Below are positions 43,476 through 52,492 of a stretch of 64,000 bases of DNA, one piece after another. Source of the stretch: Clostridia bacterium (GTDB taxonomy: Bacteria > Bacillota > Clostridia > UBA1381); assembly GCA_900751885.1 (NCBI GenBank), contig CAADTH010000064.1, positions 345,675-409,674 of the forward strand, in the 5' to 3' direction. The notes below the pieces were generated by a model that did not search any database, was not told the origin of the DNA, and saw only the letters and a list, made by a program, of their open reading frames with translations. Position numbers and translations under genes: made by a program. Position 1 is the first letter of the stretch. Each line of letters starts with the position of its first letter.

Positions 43476-44864
43476 TTATACCGTAAGCACCCCGTCGTCC
43501 GATTCAATGAGCATCAAAATCTTTTCTTCTCTTCCGTTTTCCGCGTTGATATAGATTAAAAAGTTCTTGTCATCAAATTTCCCCTGGAATTCATAGCAGA
43601 GCACTTCCTTCATACTATCCTTTGGAACGAGTGCCTTTGATACCCGTTCAATATTCAAATGCTTGCTGATTTTCTCCCTTGCCTGCGCCTCGGACAACTC
43701 AAATCCCGACACATCACGTTTTTTATGGTTCATGATATATCCGCGGCTCTCCATTCCCAAAATCTCGCCGTTATCGAGCGCAACACGAACCTTAATCAAA
43801 TCAGAATAACACGTAACTCCATTTTGCTCATACGCAAAATTGATGGTTGCAATGTTTTCTCCCTTGTCATAATAGCTTCGCTTGAGATTCTGAAAGCCCT
43901 TCGCGCTCAAAAACTCCTGTGCACGCTGTGTTGCCTGCTCAAATCCCATGTTCTCGCTTTCTACTAAGCGGTCTTTGATATAATAGATGACATATCCTCC
44001 CTTTTTCGTGAGTGATACACTGGTGCTTCCATCGTCTCCCGCGGTAAAGGAATACGCATCCATATTATTGTTCTGCACATCACTTTCGAACTTGACATTC
44101 TCGTCTCCTAAAAAAGCGGCCGCTTTCTGTCTCGCCGTCTCCTGATCGATTTCAGCTGCCTCTTCCAGCATAACCGGCTTCATATTTTCGATATGCTCTG
44201 AAAACGGTCCGTCATAAATCAGCGACGGATACTCCTGGAATTCCTTTTCTACCTTTTCTAAATCCTCGAGTACCCCTCCGTCGGCGGCTTTTGCATCCTG
44301 ATTTCCCAAAAACCGTTTTGTTTCATATGCAATCTTTCCAAAGCTGATATCTCCGCTGTAGACCGCACCCTGCATTTTTAAAAGGCTGTCATTCAATGTT
44401 TTGGCATAACTGCTCAGCGACTTTAAATTGTTATATTCTTCCTCGGTGATTTTCTCATCGTTAATCATGTTTTGCGAGAGCACATACGTGTAATCACCGA
44501 CCTGGGACAAAAATTTGGATGTGTTTTCCAGCTGTACATCCGAGACCGGAAGCTGTCCAAGACATGCTTTCGCTGCAGTGGATTTTCGGAAAATCTCCCC
44601 TGACACAGACGCCATCTGCGCCGGACTGCTCACCAGCATCCCCTTGTTGAGCGATGTCTGGATGTCATCCACATAGTCAACAAGTTCATGGAAGGAGCGG
44701 TTATATTGATTCTCCAGCCGTACCTTCATGTCCGCTGTCTGCCGGTACTGGTAGATTCCCCACCACGTGACACCAACAAGCGCAATCGCCAAAATCGTAT
44801 AAACATATCTGTCGATTCGTTTTCTTTTTTCTTCCTCATGCTGTGTGTTTTCTAAATGTTCCAA
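43476..44864 (-). CDS. ypeB: Germination protein YpeB
   Basis: Spore membrane protein required for assembly and stability of the cortex-lytic enzyme SleB. TTG start at 44864 after TAGGAGGG. 462 residues: one N-terminal membrane anchor (~22-42), a helical ectodomain (~45-240), then three PepSY-type domains (~250-455; EAAEIDQETARQKAAAFLG, FEQATQRAQEFLSAKGF, ELSEAQAREKISKHL). Directly follows sleB with a 12-nt gap, the classic pair. Confidence 0.94.
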   Translation of the reverse strand: MEHLENTQHEEEKRKRIDRYVYTILAIALVGVTWWGIYQYRQTADMKVRLENQYNRSFHELVDYVDDIQTSLNKGMLVSSPAQMASVSGEIFRKSTAAKACLGQLPVSDVQLENTSKFLSQVGDYTYVLSQNMINDEKITEEEYNNLKSLSSYAKTLNDSLLKMQGAVYSGDISFGKIAYETKRFLGNQDAKAADGGVLEDLEKVEKEFQEYPSLIYDGPFSEHIENMKPVMLEEAAEIDQETARQKAAAFLGDENVKFESDVQNNNMDAYSFTAGDDGSTSVSLTKKGGYVIYYIKDRLVESENMGFEQATQRAQEFLSAKGFQNLKRSYYDKGENIATINFAYEQNGVTCYSDLIKVRVALDNGEILGMESRGYIMNHKKRDVSGFELSEAQAREKISKHLNIERVSKALVPKDSMKEVLCYEFQGKFDDKNFLIYINAENGREEKILMLIESDDGVLTV

Positions 44865-44876
44865 CCTACTTCCCTC

Positions 44877-45350
44877 CTACTTACAAAATCTATGTTTACC
44901 GATTTTCTTAATGAGCGGCCGTGACCAAATCCAACTGTTTGTCGCAGTATCAGGATTAAAATAATAAATCGCACCGCCGGACGGATCCCATCCGTTGAGC
45001 GCGTCCTGACATGCCTTGTACACAGTCGATTTTGGATCAATCGCCACATTGATTTGTCCGTCCGCCACCGCCGTAAACGCTCCCGGCTGATAAATCACGC
45101 CTGCAATCGAATTGGGAAACGAGGAATGCTTCACGCGGTTTAAAATAACCGCCGCGACCGCAACCTGTCCCTCATACGGCTCTCCCCGCGCCTCACCATT
45201 TACAGCCCTTGCCAACAGCTGGGCATCCCCTGCGGAACGTGCCGTCTGTGCCCGTACATTCTCTGTCGGACTCGTCAGCGCAATCCCGACACTTACCATG
45301 CAGGTAACAAGCAGCAGCAATGAAACGATTCTACAACACTTTTTATTCAA
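44877..45350 (-). CDS. sleB: Spore cortex-lytic enzyme SleB (catalytic domain form)
   Basis: Lytic transglycosylase that degrades cortex peptidoglycan in germination. TTG start at 45350, 8 nt after GGGAGG. 157 residues: signal peptide/anchor (~1-33) and the Hydrolase_2 domain with the catalytic Glu in ARAVNGEARGEPYEGQVAVAAVILNRV (~residue 53). The N-terminal peptidoglycan-binding domain of Bacillus SleB (305 aa) is absent. Preceded by a sigma-G/F-like promoter. Confidence 0.93.
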   Translation of the reverse strand: MNKKCCRIVSLLLLVTCMVSVGIALTSPTENVRAQTARSAGDAQLLARAVNGEARGEPYEGQVAVAAVILNRVKHSSFPNSIAGVIYQPGAFTAVADGQINVAIDPKSTVYKACQDALNGWDPSGGAIYYFNPDTATNSWIWSRPLIKKIGKHRFCK

Positions 45351-45381
45351 CTTTTCTTCCTCCCTTCGGATTGATTGGCTT

Positions 45382-45411
45382 TATTTTTCTCTGTCTATTC
45401 AAAATTTATAC
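45382..45411 (-). promoter_or_regulatory. Sigma-G/F-type promoter of sleB-ypeB
   Basis: Minus strand GTATA (45411-45407), 15-nt spacer, GAGAAAAATA (45391-45382), matching the forespore consensus GYWTA-n15-GGNRANANTW except one weakly conserved position. Confidence 0.7.
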
Positions 45412-45419
45412 AGAAAAAG

Positions 45420-45449
45420 GTATACATCATTTTTTGTCTGGTAATACTT
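45420..45449 (+). promoter_or_regulatory. Sigma-F/G-type promoter of spoIIR
   Basis: GTATA (45420-45424), 15-nt spacer, GGTAATACTT (45440-45449), a full match to the forespore consensus; spoIIR is a known sigma-F target. Confidence 0.8.
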
Positions 45450-45480
45450 GTAATACAACAGACAATTAGGAGGAATGAAC

Positions 45481-46107
45481 ATGAAAAAACTTACATATGC
45501 TCTGATTTTGGGCTTCTTTGTCGCTATCATAGCGGGAATCTACTCCGACAGTGTCCAAGCAGATTTATCCGATAACCTTGTCCGTCTGCATGTCATTGCG
45601 AACAGTGACACCAGCGAAGACCAATCCATAAAATACCAGGTGCGTGACCGCATCACACAGGAGATGGCAAAAACGCTCTCCAGCGCACAGACGCTTTCCG
45701 ACGGTGAGCGGATTGCCAGAGAAAACCTGGATGCAATCGAAGCGATTGCAAATCAGGAGCTGGAAAAGCTCGGCGCACCTTACCGCGCAAAGGCGGTATA
45801 TGGCACCTTTTCCTTTCCCACAAAGGTATATGACTCCATCACACTCCCCCCGGGAGACTACCACGCCGTCCGTATTATACTGGGTGAAGGCGCCGGTCAA
45901 AACTGGTGGTGTGTTCTGTTTCCGCCGCTGTGCTTTACAGACAATGCAATGGGAAATATGCCGGACGCACAACAGGAGCTTCTCACCGCTTCCTTGGACC
46001 GGGAAACCTATGATGTGATTACCAATTATAATCCTGACCATATGGATGTAGAGGTGAAATTCAAAATCGTAGAACTGTTCCAAACGCTAAAACAACAAAA
46101 AAAATAA
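45481..46107 (+). CDS. spoIIR: Stage II sporulation protein R
   Basis: Secreted forespore signal that activates the protease SpoIIGA to process pro-sigma-E in the mother cell. Start ATG 45481 lies 7 nt after AGGAGG (45475 is too close). 208 residues: N-terminal signal/anchor (LTYALILGFFVAIIAGIYSDS) and the SpoIIR domain with LVRLHVIANSDTSEDQSIKYQVRDRI and GQNWWCVLFPPLCF. Behind a matching forespore promoter. Confidence 0.96.
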   Translation: MKKLTYALILGFFVAIIAGIYSDSVQADLSDNLVRLHVIANSDTSEDQSIKYQVRDRITQEMAKTLSSAQTLSDGERIARENLDAIEAIANQELEKLGAPYRAKAVYGTFSFPTKVYDSITLPPGDYHAVRIILGEGAGQNWWCVLFPPLCFTDNAMGNMPDAQQELLTASLDRETYDVITNYNPDHMDVEVKFKIVELFQTLKQQKK

Positions 46108-46136
46108 AGGACTGACAATAGCAATCCCTTTACACG

Positions 46137-46167
46137 AAAAAAGGACGCGCAATGCGTCCTTTTTTTC
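46137..46167. terminator. Terminator between spoIIR and the 100-residue gene
   Basis: AAAAAAGGACGC / GCGTCCTTTTTT stem with GCAAT loop; T-runs on both strands. Confidence 0.9.
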
Positions 46168-46468
46168 AGTCCTCTTCCAGCGCGTCCTGAAGCCAATACG
46201 CTCCCACATCAAACGCTGAATATAAATTATCCCGTTCTGACTGACGATATACCCGTCCTGTTCCCAAAAGACCGGTGTTTCCCTGCAGCTCTATTCTCAC
46301 TTTTTTTGCCACTTGAATATCACCAACAGGCTCCGACTCAAGGCAAATCAATACCAAAATGTATTTATCCTCTAAATTTCCATAGAAAATTTTCTTTCCC
46401 TTCCGAATAATCGGTTTCCCTTTATACGTCAACACATCATTTTTTTTCGTTGTCTTTCTTGCCGGCAT
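46166..46468 (-). CDS. Conserved-looking hypothetical protein (100 aa)
   Basis: GGAGGG precedes the ATG at 46468. The protein begins with a basic tail (MPARKTTKKNDVLTYKGKPIIRKGKKIFYG), then a beta strand ILVLICLES and VAKKVRIELQGNTG, ending in an acidic helix SAFDVGAYWLQDALEED. No membrane segment or known motif. It lies 30 nt after the gamma subunit of the 2-oxoacid oxidoreductase and may be co-transcribed; function unknown. Confidence 0.75.
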   Translation of the reverse strand: MPARKTTKKNDVLTYKGKPIIRKGKKIFYGNLEDKYILVLICLESEPVGDIQVAKKVRIELQGNTGLLGTGRVYRQSERDNLYSAFDVGAYWLQDALEED

Positions 46469-46498
46469 GCGTCTCCCTCCTTTTTTCTATACAGTATA

Positions 46499-47047
46499 TC
46501 ATAAATTACCATTCTTGTCCACTGACATCTCATATCCGGCGAGTACCGCCTTCATGTCAGTATCCGCAAGAGACTGCTTGGATGCCGGAATCGCACCTGC
46601 GATAGCGGCTTTCATTTCGTCCGGAGAAAACAGTCCCGTCTCCTTCAAAAACCGTCCCAGCATCACCATATTAGAAAGCGCACTGCTTCCGGCATCCGCC
46701 GCCGTTTTTGTGGTATCCACATACACTGCCTCCACATCATCGCGCTGTACCCTTCGGTCAATCAGCGACGCGTCCACCAAAATAAGTCCTCCTGCTTTGA
46801 CCTTTCCTTCAAATTTGTCAAGCGATGGTCTGTTCATCGCAATCAATACATCTGGATAAATGACAATTGGAGAACCGACTGGGCTGTCCGCGATTCTGAC
46901 ATGGCAGTTCGCGGTTCCGCCGCGCATTTCTGGTCCATAGGAGGGAAGCCAGGAAAGCTCTTTTCCCTGTGTCATTGCGGCGTGTGCCAATAATTTCCCT
47001 AAAAACAAAATACCCTGACCGCCAAATCCTGCAATGATAATGTCCAT
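46499..47047 (-). CDS. 2-oxoacid:ferredoxin oxidoreductase, gamma subunit
   Basis: Gamma (PorC/KorC-type) subunit of the multi-subunit 2-oxoacid:ferredoxin oxidoreductase, which decarboxylates a 2-oxoacid to acyl-CoA and reduces ferredoxin. 182 residues: IIAGFGGQGILFLGKLLAHAA glycine-rich start, SWLPSYGPEMRGGTANCHVRI, then PVGSPIVIYPDVLIAMN. Last of four subunit genes. Which 2-oxoacid (2-oxoglutarate or branched-chain) cannot be settled; 2-oxoglutarate would fit the aconitase-IDH operon. Confidence 0.9.
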   Translation of the reverse strand: MDIIIAGFGGQGILFLGKLLAHAAMTQGKELSWLPSYGPEMRGGTANCHVRIADSPVGSPIVIYPDVLIAMNRPSLDKFEGKVKAGGLILVDASLIDRRVQRDDVEAVYVDTTKTAADAGSSALSNMVMLGRFLKETGLFSPDEMKAAIAGAIPASKQSLADTDMKAVLAGYEMSVDKNGNL

Positions 47048-47056
47048 CTTCTCTCC

Positions 47057-47794
47057 CTACCTTTCGTCCTTATACACCCCAAGCGGATAATACGGCATCA
47101 TATTTTCCTCCAGCCATTTCATGGACTCCACAGGCGATAATCCCCAGTTTGTCGGGCAGGTAGACAATAGCTCTACAAGGGAAAATCCCTTTCCGTCTAT
47201 CTGGTTTTGAAACGCCTTTTTGATTGCCGCCTTTGCCTTTTTGATATTCGGCACGCTGTTTAATGCCGCCCGCTCGATATAAGACGGTCCATCGAGCGTT
47301 GCAAGCATTTCACACACCCTGATAGGATTTCCCTGCGTTTTCACATCACGCCCATAAGGGGATGTCTGCGTAATCTGTCCCGGAAGGGAGGTCGGCGCCA
47401 TCTGTCCGCCTGTCATTCCATAAATGGTGTTGTTGATAAAAATAACAGTGATATTTTCTCCGCGCGTCGCCGCATGCACTGTCTCTGCCGTCCCGATTGC
47501 CGCGAGGTCGCCGTCGCCCTGATAGGTAAATACCACCCTGTCGGGATGAACGCGCTTGATTCCCGTCGCAACCGCCGGCGCTCTTCCATGTGCCGCCTCC
47601 TGCATATCACATTCCCAGTAGTCATACGCCATCACCGCGCATCCCACCGGCGCAACGCCAATCGTCTCTCCGACAATTCCAAGCTCATCCATCACCTGTG
47701 CAATCAGCTTATGAGCAATCCCATGCGTACATCCGGGACAATAGTGGGTCGGCACATCACACAGCGCCTTTGGACGCTCATATACTTTACTCAT
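47057..47794 (-). CDS. 2-oxoacid:ferredoxin oxidoreductase, beta subunit (TPP-binding)
   Basis: 245 residues with the thiamine diphosphate motif GDGDLAAIGTAETVHAATRGENITVIFINN and the N-terminal HYCPGCTHGIAHKL, whose Cys pair is typical of VorA/KorB-type subunits. Overlaps the alpha subunit by 8 nt. There is no built-in Fe-S cluster domain; that is supplied by the separate ferredoxin-like subunit. Confidence 0.92.
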   Translation of the reverse strand: MSKVYERPKALCDVPTHYCPGCTHGIAHKLIAQVMDELGIVGETIGVAPVGCAVMAYDYWECDMQEAAHGRAPAVATGIKRVHPDRVVFTYQGDGDLAAIGTAETVHAATRGENITVIFINNTIYGMTGGQMAPTSLPGQITQTSPYGRDVKTQGNPIRVCEMLATLDGPSYIERAALNSVPNIKKAKAAIKKAFQNQIDGKGFSLVELLSTCPTNWGLSPVESMKWLEENMMPYYPLGVYKDER

Positions 47795-48857
47795 GCTTCA
47801 TCCCCCTATCTATCTCTTTGACCTTTGCCATGATTTCCTCAGGTGTCGGAATAATCCCTCCGGTACGTCCAAAAAAGTGTACCGGTACACTCCCTCCTAC
47901 TGCCAGCTGAATGTCCTCCACCATCTGTCCCATACTCATTTCCACTGATAAAAACGCCTTTGCCGTCTTTGCCGCTTCCTGAAAGATTTTCTTCGGGAAC
48001 GGCCACAGCGTAATCGGACGAATCAAACCAACCTGATATCCTTCTTTTCGAAGCTCCTTCACTGTACTTTCCACAACGCGCGAGGTCGTTCCGTATGCCA
48101 CGAGAATATAGTCCGCGTCCTCGATATCCGAGGCTTCATAGCGCACCTCGTTTTCTGTAATTGCATCATACTTTTTCTGCCTTTCCAGCACCGTGTTCTC
48201 CAGCTCCTCCGGCGACAGATACAGCGTGTTGATGACATTGTGGCGCCGCTTTCCAAGCGTCCCCGTGGTCGCCCAGCTCTTTTCTGCTACAACCGGCTCT
48301 GGTAAATTATCAAAGTCCACCGGCTCCATCATCTGTCCGAGCGTGCCGTCTCCCAAAATCATGACGGGAACCCGATACTCATCTGCAAGGTTAAACGCGT
48401 CCGCCGTGAGATATGCCATCTCCTGCACCGAATTCGGCGCAAGCACCAAGAGGTGATAATCTCCATGACCTCCTCCGCGCGTCGCCTGGAAATAGTCCGA
48501 CTGCGCCGGCTGGATTCCGCCAAGCCCGGGACCGCCTCGCACAATGTTGACAATCACACACGGCAAATCGCCCCCCGCAATATAGGAAATCCCCTCGGAT
48601 TTCAAACTAATTCCGGGGCTTGACGAGCTTGTCATCACCCTCGCGCCTGCTCCTGCCGCACCATATACCATATTGATTGCCGCCACTTCACTCTCCGCCT
48701 GCAAAAATGTTCCGCCGATTTTCGGCATCTTTTTCGCCATATATGCAGAAAGCTCTGTCTGCGGCGTAATCGGATATCCAAAAAAGTGACGGCAGCCGGA
48801 GCGGATTGCCGCCTCACCAATCACTTCATTTCCCTTCATTAAAACCTTTTCACCCAA
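47787..48857 (-). CDS. 2-oxoacid:ferredoxin oxidoreductase, alpha subunit
   Basis: TTG start at 48857, 7 nt after AAAGGAGGG. 356 residues of the VorB/KorA type: EKVLMKGNEVIGEAAIRSGC, FFGYPITPQTELSAYMA, VMTSSSSPGISLKSEGISYIAG, and a C-terminal transketolase-C-like domain (PITLWPFPKKIFQEAAK). The 3-methyl-2-oxobutanoate (Vor) label is the closest family name I can give; specificity is uncertain. Confidence 0.92.
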   Translation of the reverse strand: MGEKVLMKGNEVIGEAAIRSGCRHFFGYPITPQTELSAYMAKKMPKIGGTFLQAESEVAAINMVYGAAGAGARVMTSSSSPGISLKSEGISYIAGGDLPCVIVNIVRGGPGLGGIQPAQSDYFQATRGGGHGDYHLLVLAPNSVQEMAYLTADAFNLADEYRVPVMILGDGTLGQMMEPVDFDNLPEPVVAEKSWATTGTLGKRRHNVINTLYLSPEELENTVLERQKKYDAITENEVRYEASDIEDADYILVAYGTTSRVVESTVKELRKEGYQVGLIRPITLWPFPKKIFQEAAKTAKAFLSVEMSMGQMVEDIQLAVGGSVPVHFFGRTGGIIPTPEEIMAKVKEIDRGMKHE

Positions 48858-48892
48858 AAGATTCCCTCCTTTTCTCCATTGTCAATCTATCT

Positions 48893-49099
48893 TTATTTTT
48901 CCACTTCAATCACTGCGTCTGGGCAAATCGTCGCGCAAAACGCACATCCAATACATGCCTCCGGCTCAAAGATCTCCGCCGGACGAAATCCCTTTTCGTT
49001 GATTCTATCCTCAGAGAGCCGAATAATCTTCTTCGGGCATACCGATGCGCATAATCCGCACCCTTTGCACCTCTCCTCCCTAAATGTCACCTTTGCCAT
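48893..49099 (-). CDS. 2-oxoacid:ferredoxin oxidoreductase, delta (ferredoxin-like) subunit
   Basis: 68 residues with two [4Fe-4S] motifs: CKGCGLCASVCPKK and CIGCAFCATICPDA. Carries electrons from the TPP site to free ferredoxin. The start overlaps the preceding P-loop ATPase gene by 13 nt, which indicates coupled translation. Confidence 0.93.
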   Translation of the reverse strand: MAKVTFREERCKGCGLCASVCPKKIIRLSEDRINEKGFRPAEIFEPEACIGCAFCATICPDAVIEVEK

Positions 49100-49776
49100 A
49101 CTTCCTCCTTATTTTCCCATGGCTTTTTGAGATAACACGCCATCTCAAATGCCGCACTCCGATACTTCTCAGGCAATCCTGCAAGTGCTTGCTTTGTTCC
49201 CGACTGCATCGAAACCGGCACGCCTTTGATTCTTGCGGCTTTTTCTATCTCACCCCAATCTGAAAACAGCGTCGTCTCATCTGTATCTCCAGAAAGGTTC
49301 GTATTGTTCACCATATCTGTGATATGCAAGCGGGAAGCTTTCTCCACTCTATCCATCATTTCCACGATGTCCTCTGCACATCTGGTCATCGGACGCTTTG
49401 TATTGACAACAAAATGCATCTGGTATCCATACGTTTCAAAATACTCCTTGTACTGTCCCAGTGCAAACGCCCCATCATCGTCCCCACCTACGTCAAAAAC
49501 TGCCGTCCTATCAGAATCTGTGAAAATCCCCTGTACCTGGCTGGGTACAATGGGAAGGTCCACATTGCTCCCTGCAAAACGCGACGCCGCAACCTGTACC
49601 CCAAATTGCTTCATCACGCCCTCGGCATCCTTCGTTCTGAAATAGGGATTGACAATATCTAAATCTATGATTGTTACTTTATTTTGATTCTTCGCCTGTT
49701 TGATTGCAAAATTTAAAGCCACCTCCGTCTTACCGCTTCCGAAGTGACCTGTAAAAATGTGAATCCGATTATTCAT
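49087..49776 (-). CDS. P-loop ATPase leading the 2-oxoacid oxidoreductase operon
   Basis: 229 residues. Walker A FTGHFGSGKTEVALNFA (~8-24) and a SIMIBI/MinD-like layout (VTIIDLDIVNPYFRT, AVFDVGGDDDGAFALGQY, VVNTKRPMT, GVPVSMQSGTKQALAGL). It resembles the NTPases that mature or load metalloenzymes, but no specific partner is known to me. First gene of the operon with overlapping ferredoxin gene, so a role in assembling the oxidoreductase is an inference. Confidence 0.8.
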   Translation of the reverse strand: MNNRIHIFTGHFGSGKTEVALNFAIKQAKNQNKVTIIDLDIVNPYFRTKDAEGVMKQFGVQVAASRFAGSNVDLPIVPSQVQGIFTDSDRTAVFDVGGDDDGAFALGQYKEYFETYGYQMHFVVNTKRPMTRCAEDIVEMMDRVEKASRLHITDMVNNTNLSGDTDETTLFSDWGEIEKAARIKGVPVSMQSGTKQALAGLPEKYRSAAFEMACYLKKPWENKEEVWQR

Positions 49777-49935
49777 ATTTCACCGCCTCGCTGTGGTATC
49801 GTTCCTCTAAAGGCTTCCGTGCTCTAAAGTAATTTTGTTTATAGCCTGTTTTCGCATTTGCTCCCTCTTTGTTTTCTATTATCCTTTTATAAATGTGAAA
49901 AGAGGAATTGCTTTTATTATACCACGTCTGTCCCT

Positions 49936-50337
49936 TTATGACAAGACACTGACCGCAATCAGCGTGTATTTTTTCTGCAATCTGGAGTCGACAAATTTTA
50001 CCACAACAAACACCGCAGAAAGCGCCAAAAAACCAACCAGCACAGACAGTATATCACTTGAGAACATCCAATCCGCCCACACAGCGCCGGCAATCAGCGC
50101 AAGAATGGGAAGTGCATACACCAAAACCGCCGCCAAAAGCACACGCCTTGTCGCCATCTCCAGCACAACCCGCTCTCCTGCCTTTGCTCCTGCCTGATTT
50201 ACTGCCAAAGTCACCTTTTCGGTCGGCACACAGCCTGCACTGCACTCTCCGCAGTTTCCGCCACAGCTTGTGCTTCGCACAATCCGCACCCTGACCTCTT
50301 GTCCCTGCACTGATTCCACGACTCCAATTTGTCTCAT
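49936..50337 (-). CDS. RseC/SoxR-reducing-system protein
   Basis: 133 residues: N-terminal part with four Cys (RSTSCGGNCGECSAGCVPTEKV, ~24-42) and two membrane segments (~72-93, ~100-120). RseC family proteins are linked to SoxR reduction and often to Rnf complexes; an Rnf operon lies 6 kb away. ATG overlaps the recN stop (ATGA). Function in Clostridia unclear. Confidence 0.9.
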   Translation of the reverse strand: MRQIGVVESVQGQEVRVRIVRSTSCGGNCGECSAGCVPTEKVTLAVNQAGAKAGERVVLEMATRRVLLAAVLVYALPILALIAGAVWADWMFSSDILSVLVGFLALSAVFVVVKFVDSRLQKKYTLIAVSVLS

Positions 50338-52016
50338 AGCTCCTCCTTGATTGTTTCCGCTCTTGATAGCATCTCCTGTGCATGGGAAAGCGCCGCCTGG
50401 CTCGCTGTGGTTCCGTCGATGATTCGTGCCAGCTCCGCCTGCCGCTCTCTGCCTGTGATTTCACACAGGCTCGTCACACTTCGCCCGTCCTTTTCCTGCT
50501 TTTGAATCAAAAAGTGATGGTCCGCCATAGACGCAATCTGCGGAAGGTGCGTAATGCAGATAACCTGCTTCTTTTTTGCAATCCCCGCAAGCTTCACTGC
50601 GATTTTCTGTGCCGCGCTTCCTGACACACCGGTATCAATTTCGTCGAAAATCAAGGTATCCGCATCTCCGCTGTCCGCCAAAATCGACTTGATTGCCAGC
50701 ATAACGCGTGAAAGCTCTCCGCCGGACGCAATCTTCACCAAGGGCTTTAATGGCTCCCCCCGATTGGTGCTGATAAGAAATTCCACTCTGTCCATTCCAT
50801 GTTCAAAAAATTCATCCTGGTGCTGAATCGACACGTCAAACCGCGCCCCTGCCATATCAAGCTCAGCCAAAGACGCTTCAATGCTCTTTTGGAGTGCTTC
50901 CCCTGCCTCCTCACGCGATACGTAGAGCGCTTGTCCTGCCTTTGTGAGCCTCTGTGTCAATTCCTGAAGCTCCTTTTCAAGCACGCCAATTTTTTCGTCG
51001 CTTTGTTGTATCTCGCCAAGCTCCTTTTCTGCCGCTTCCCCATACGCGATAATCTCCTCAATGCTGTCCCCATATTTTCGTTTGAGCTTCGAAATATCAT
51101 CCAGCCGCTGTTCTATCTCATTGAGCGCATGCTCGTCATATTCCACACTGTCCCCATATGCTCTCAGCTCGTGCGCCGCATCCTCTATCGTATACGCCGC
51201 ATCGCTCACACGCTCGTAAATCCCTTTAAGTACCTCATCATATTCTGAAATCATCCCAAGCGCCTGCACTGCCGTCATCAATGCGTCATACGCTGACTGG
51301 GCTTCCTCCTCTTCATACAGCTTCCGGTACGCCGCCTGGACATTGGATGCAATTTTCTCTGCATTTGCAATTTTATCGCGCTGTTCAGAAAGCTCCGCAT
51401 CCTCACCCGGCACAAGGCGCATATTCTGAATCTCCTCCGCCTGATAGGAAAGCAGGTCAATCCGCTTTGCCCGTTCCTTTTCATCGATATCGAGCGCGTC
51501 AATTCTCTCTTTCACCTGTTTTCTTTTTGTATACAAATCGGCATATTCTCTTCTGCACGCTTCATTTTCCGCAAACTGGTCTAAAAAAGCCACATGTCTT
51601 GCAGGCGTCAAAAGAGCCTGGTTGTCATGCTGTCCATGAATGGCAATCAATTCTGAAGCGATCGACTTCACTGCAGAAACAGGACAAATCAGTCCGCCTG
51701 CCCGGCAAATACTTTTTCCCTCCGCCGTCATCTCGCGGGATAAAATTACCTGTCCGTCCTCTTCCTCTATCCCTAGTCCTCTGCAGGCTTCTCTCACAGC
51801 TTTGCCCGCGTCAAATACCGCCTGCACGACTGCTTTCTTCTCCCCATATCGCACCAGCGACTTATTCGTCCGTGCACCCAAAACCATATTGATAGAATCG
51901 ATAATGATAGATTTTCCCGCGCCTGTTTCTCCAGTCAGCACACTGAGCCCTTCCCCCAGCTCCACATGCAGGGAATCAATTACCGCTATATTCTTGATTT
52001 CTAAATTTGTCAGCAT
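50334..52016 (-). CDS. recN: DNA repair protein RecN
   Basis: SMC-like ATPase acting in double-strand break repair. 560 residues: Walker A LTGETGAGKSIIIDSINMVLGAR (~29-50), long coiled coils (~150-390), signature KIASGGELSRVMLAIKSI and Walker B DTLIFDEIDTGVSG. Part of the usual clostridial order nadK-argR-recN. Confidence 0.96.
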   Translation of the reverse strand: MLTNLEIKNIAVIDSLHVELGEGLSVLTGETGAGKSIIIDSINMVLGARTNKSLVRYGEKKAVVQAVFDAGKAVREACRGLGIEEEDGQVILSREMTAEGKSICRAGGLICPVSAVKSIASELIAIHGQHDNQALLTPARHVAFLDQFAENEACRREYADLYTKRKQVKERIDALDIDEKERAKRIDLLSYQAEEIQNMRLVPGEDAELSEQRDKIANAEKIASNVQAAYRKLYEEEEAQSAYDALMTAVQALGMISEYDEVLKGIYERVSDAAYTIEDAAHELRAYGDSVEYDEHALNEIEQRLDDISKLKRKYGDSIEEIIAYGEAAEKELGEIQQSDEKIGVLEKELQELTQRLTKAGQALYVSREEAGEALQKSIEASLAELDMAGARFDVSIQHQDEFFEHGMDRVEFLISTNRGEPLKPLVKIASGGELSRVMLAIKSILADSGDADTLIFDEIDTGVSGSAAQKIAVKLAGIAKKKQVICITHLPQIASMADHHFLIQKQEKDGRSVTSLCEITGRERQAELARIIDGTTASQAALSHAQEMLSRAETIKEEL

Positions 52017-52028
52017 CTGCCCTTCTCC

Positions 52029-52478
52029 TTATCCACGCAGCTGTTTTTTGAATCTGTCCACAAACCGCCCGGCAAGCTCCGAATTTTCTGCCACCATGAA
52101 AATCGTGTCATCTCCCGCTATTGTGCCTATGATTTCTGGGTGAACCATGGAATCGAGCGCCGCTGCAACTGCCGGCGCCATCCCCGGATAGGTTTTGACC
52201 ACAATCATATTCACCGCATAATCGATTCCCGTCACAGCGTTCGAAAACAAATCAAAATCCTGGTCGCGCCCACGTTTTTGCATCAGCGGAAGCGCATATT
52301 TATAATCTCCCTGTGCTGTCGCAATCTTGACAAGCCCCAGCTCCTTGATATCCCTTGACACTGTCGCCTGCGTCACCTGAAACCCTTCATCCAACAGAGT
52401 CTGCGTGAGCTGTTCCTGTGTGTTGACATCCTGCGCCTCAATGATTTTTAGTATCCTGCTATGCCTTTTATATTTCAT
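52029..52478 (-). CDS. argR: Arginine repressor
   Basis: 149 residues: winged-helix DNA-binding domain (~1-70; KIIEAQDVNTQEQLTQTLL, QATVSRDIKELGLVKI) and arginine-binding hexamerisation domain (~80-149; IIGTIAGDDTIFMVAE). GGAGGG precedes the ATG. Between nadK and recN. Confidence 0.96.
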   Translation of the reverse strand: MKYKRHSRILKIIEAQDVNTQEQLTQTLLDEGFQVTQATVSRDIKELGLVKIATAQGDYKYALPLMQKRGRDQDFDLFSNAVTGIDYAVNMIVVKTYPGMAPAVAAALDSMVHPEIIGTIAGDDTIFMVAENSELAGRFVDRFKKQLRG

Positions 52479-52492
52479 ATTCCCTCCATACC

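Noticed and set aside
51281..51892. 203-codon plus-strand frame
   Set aside because: Antisense to recN; no ribosome site or recognised domain.
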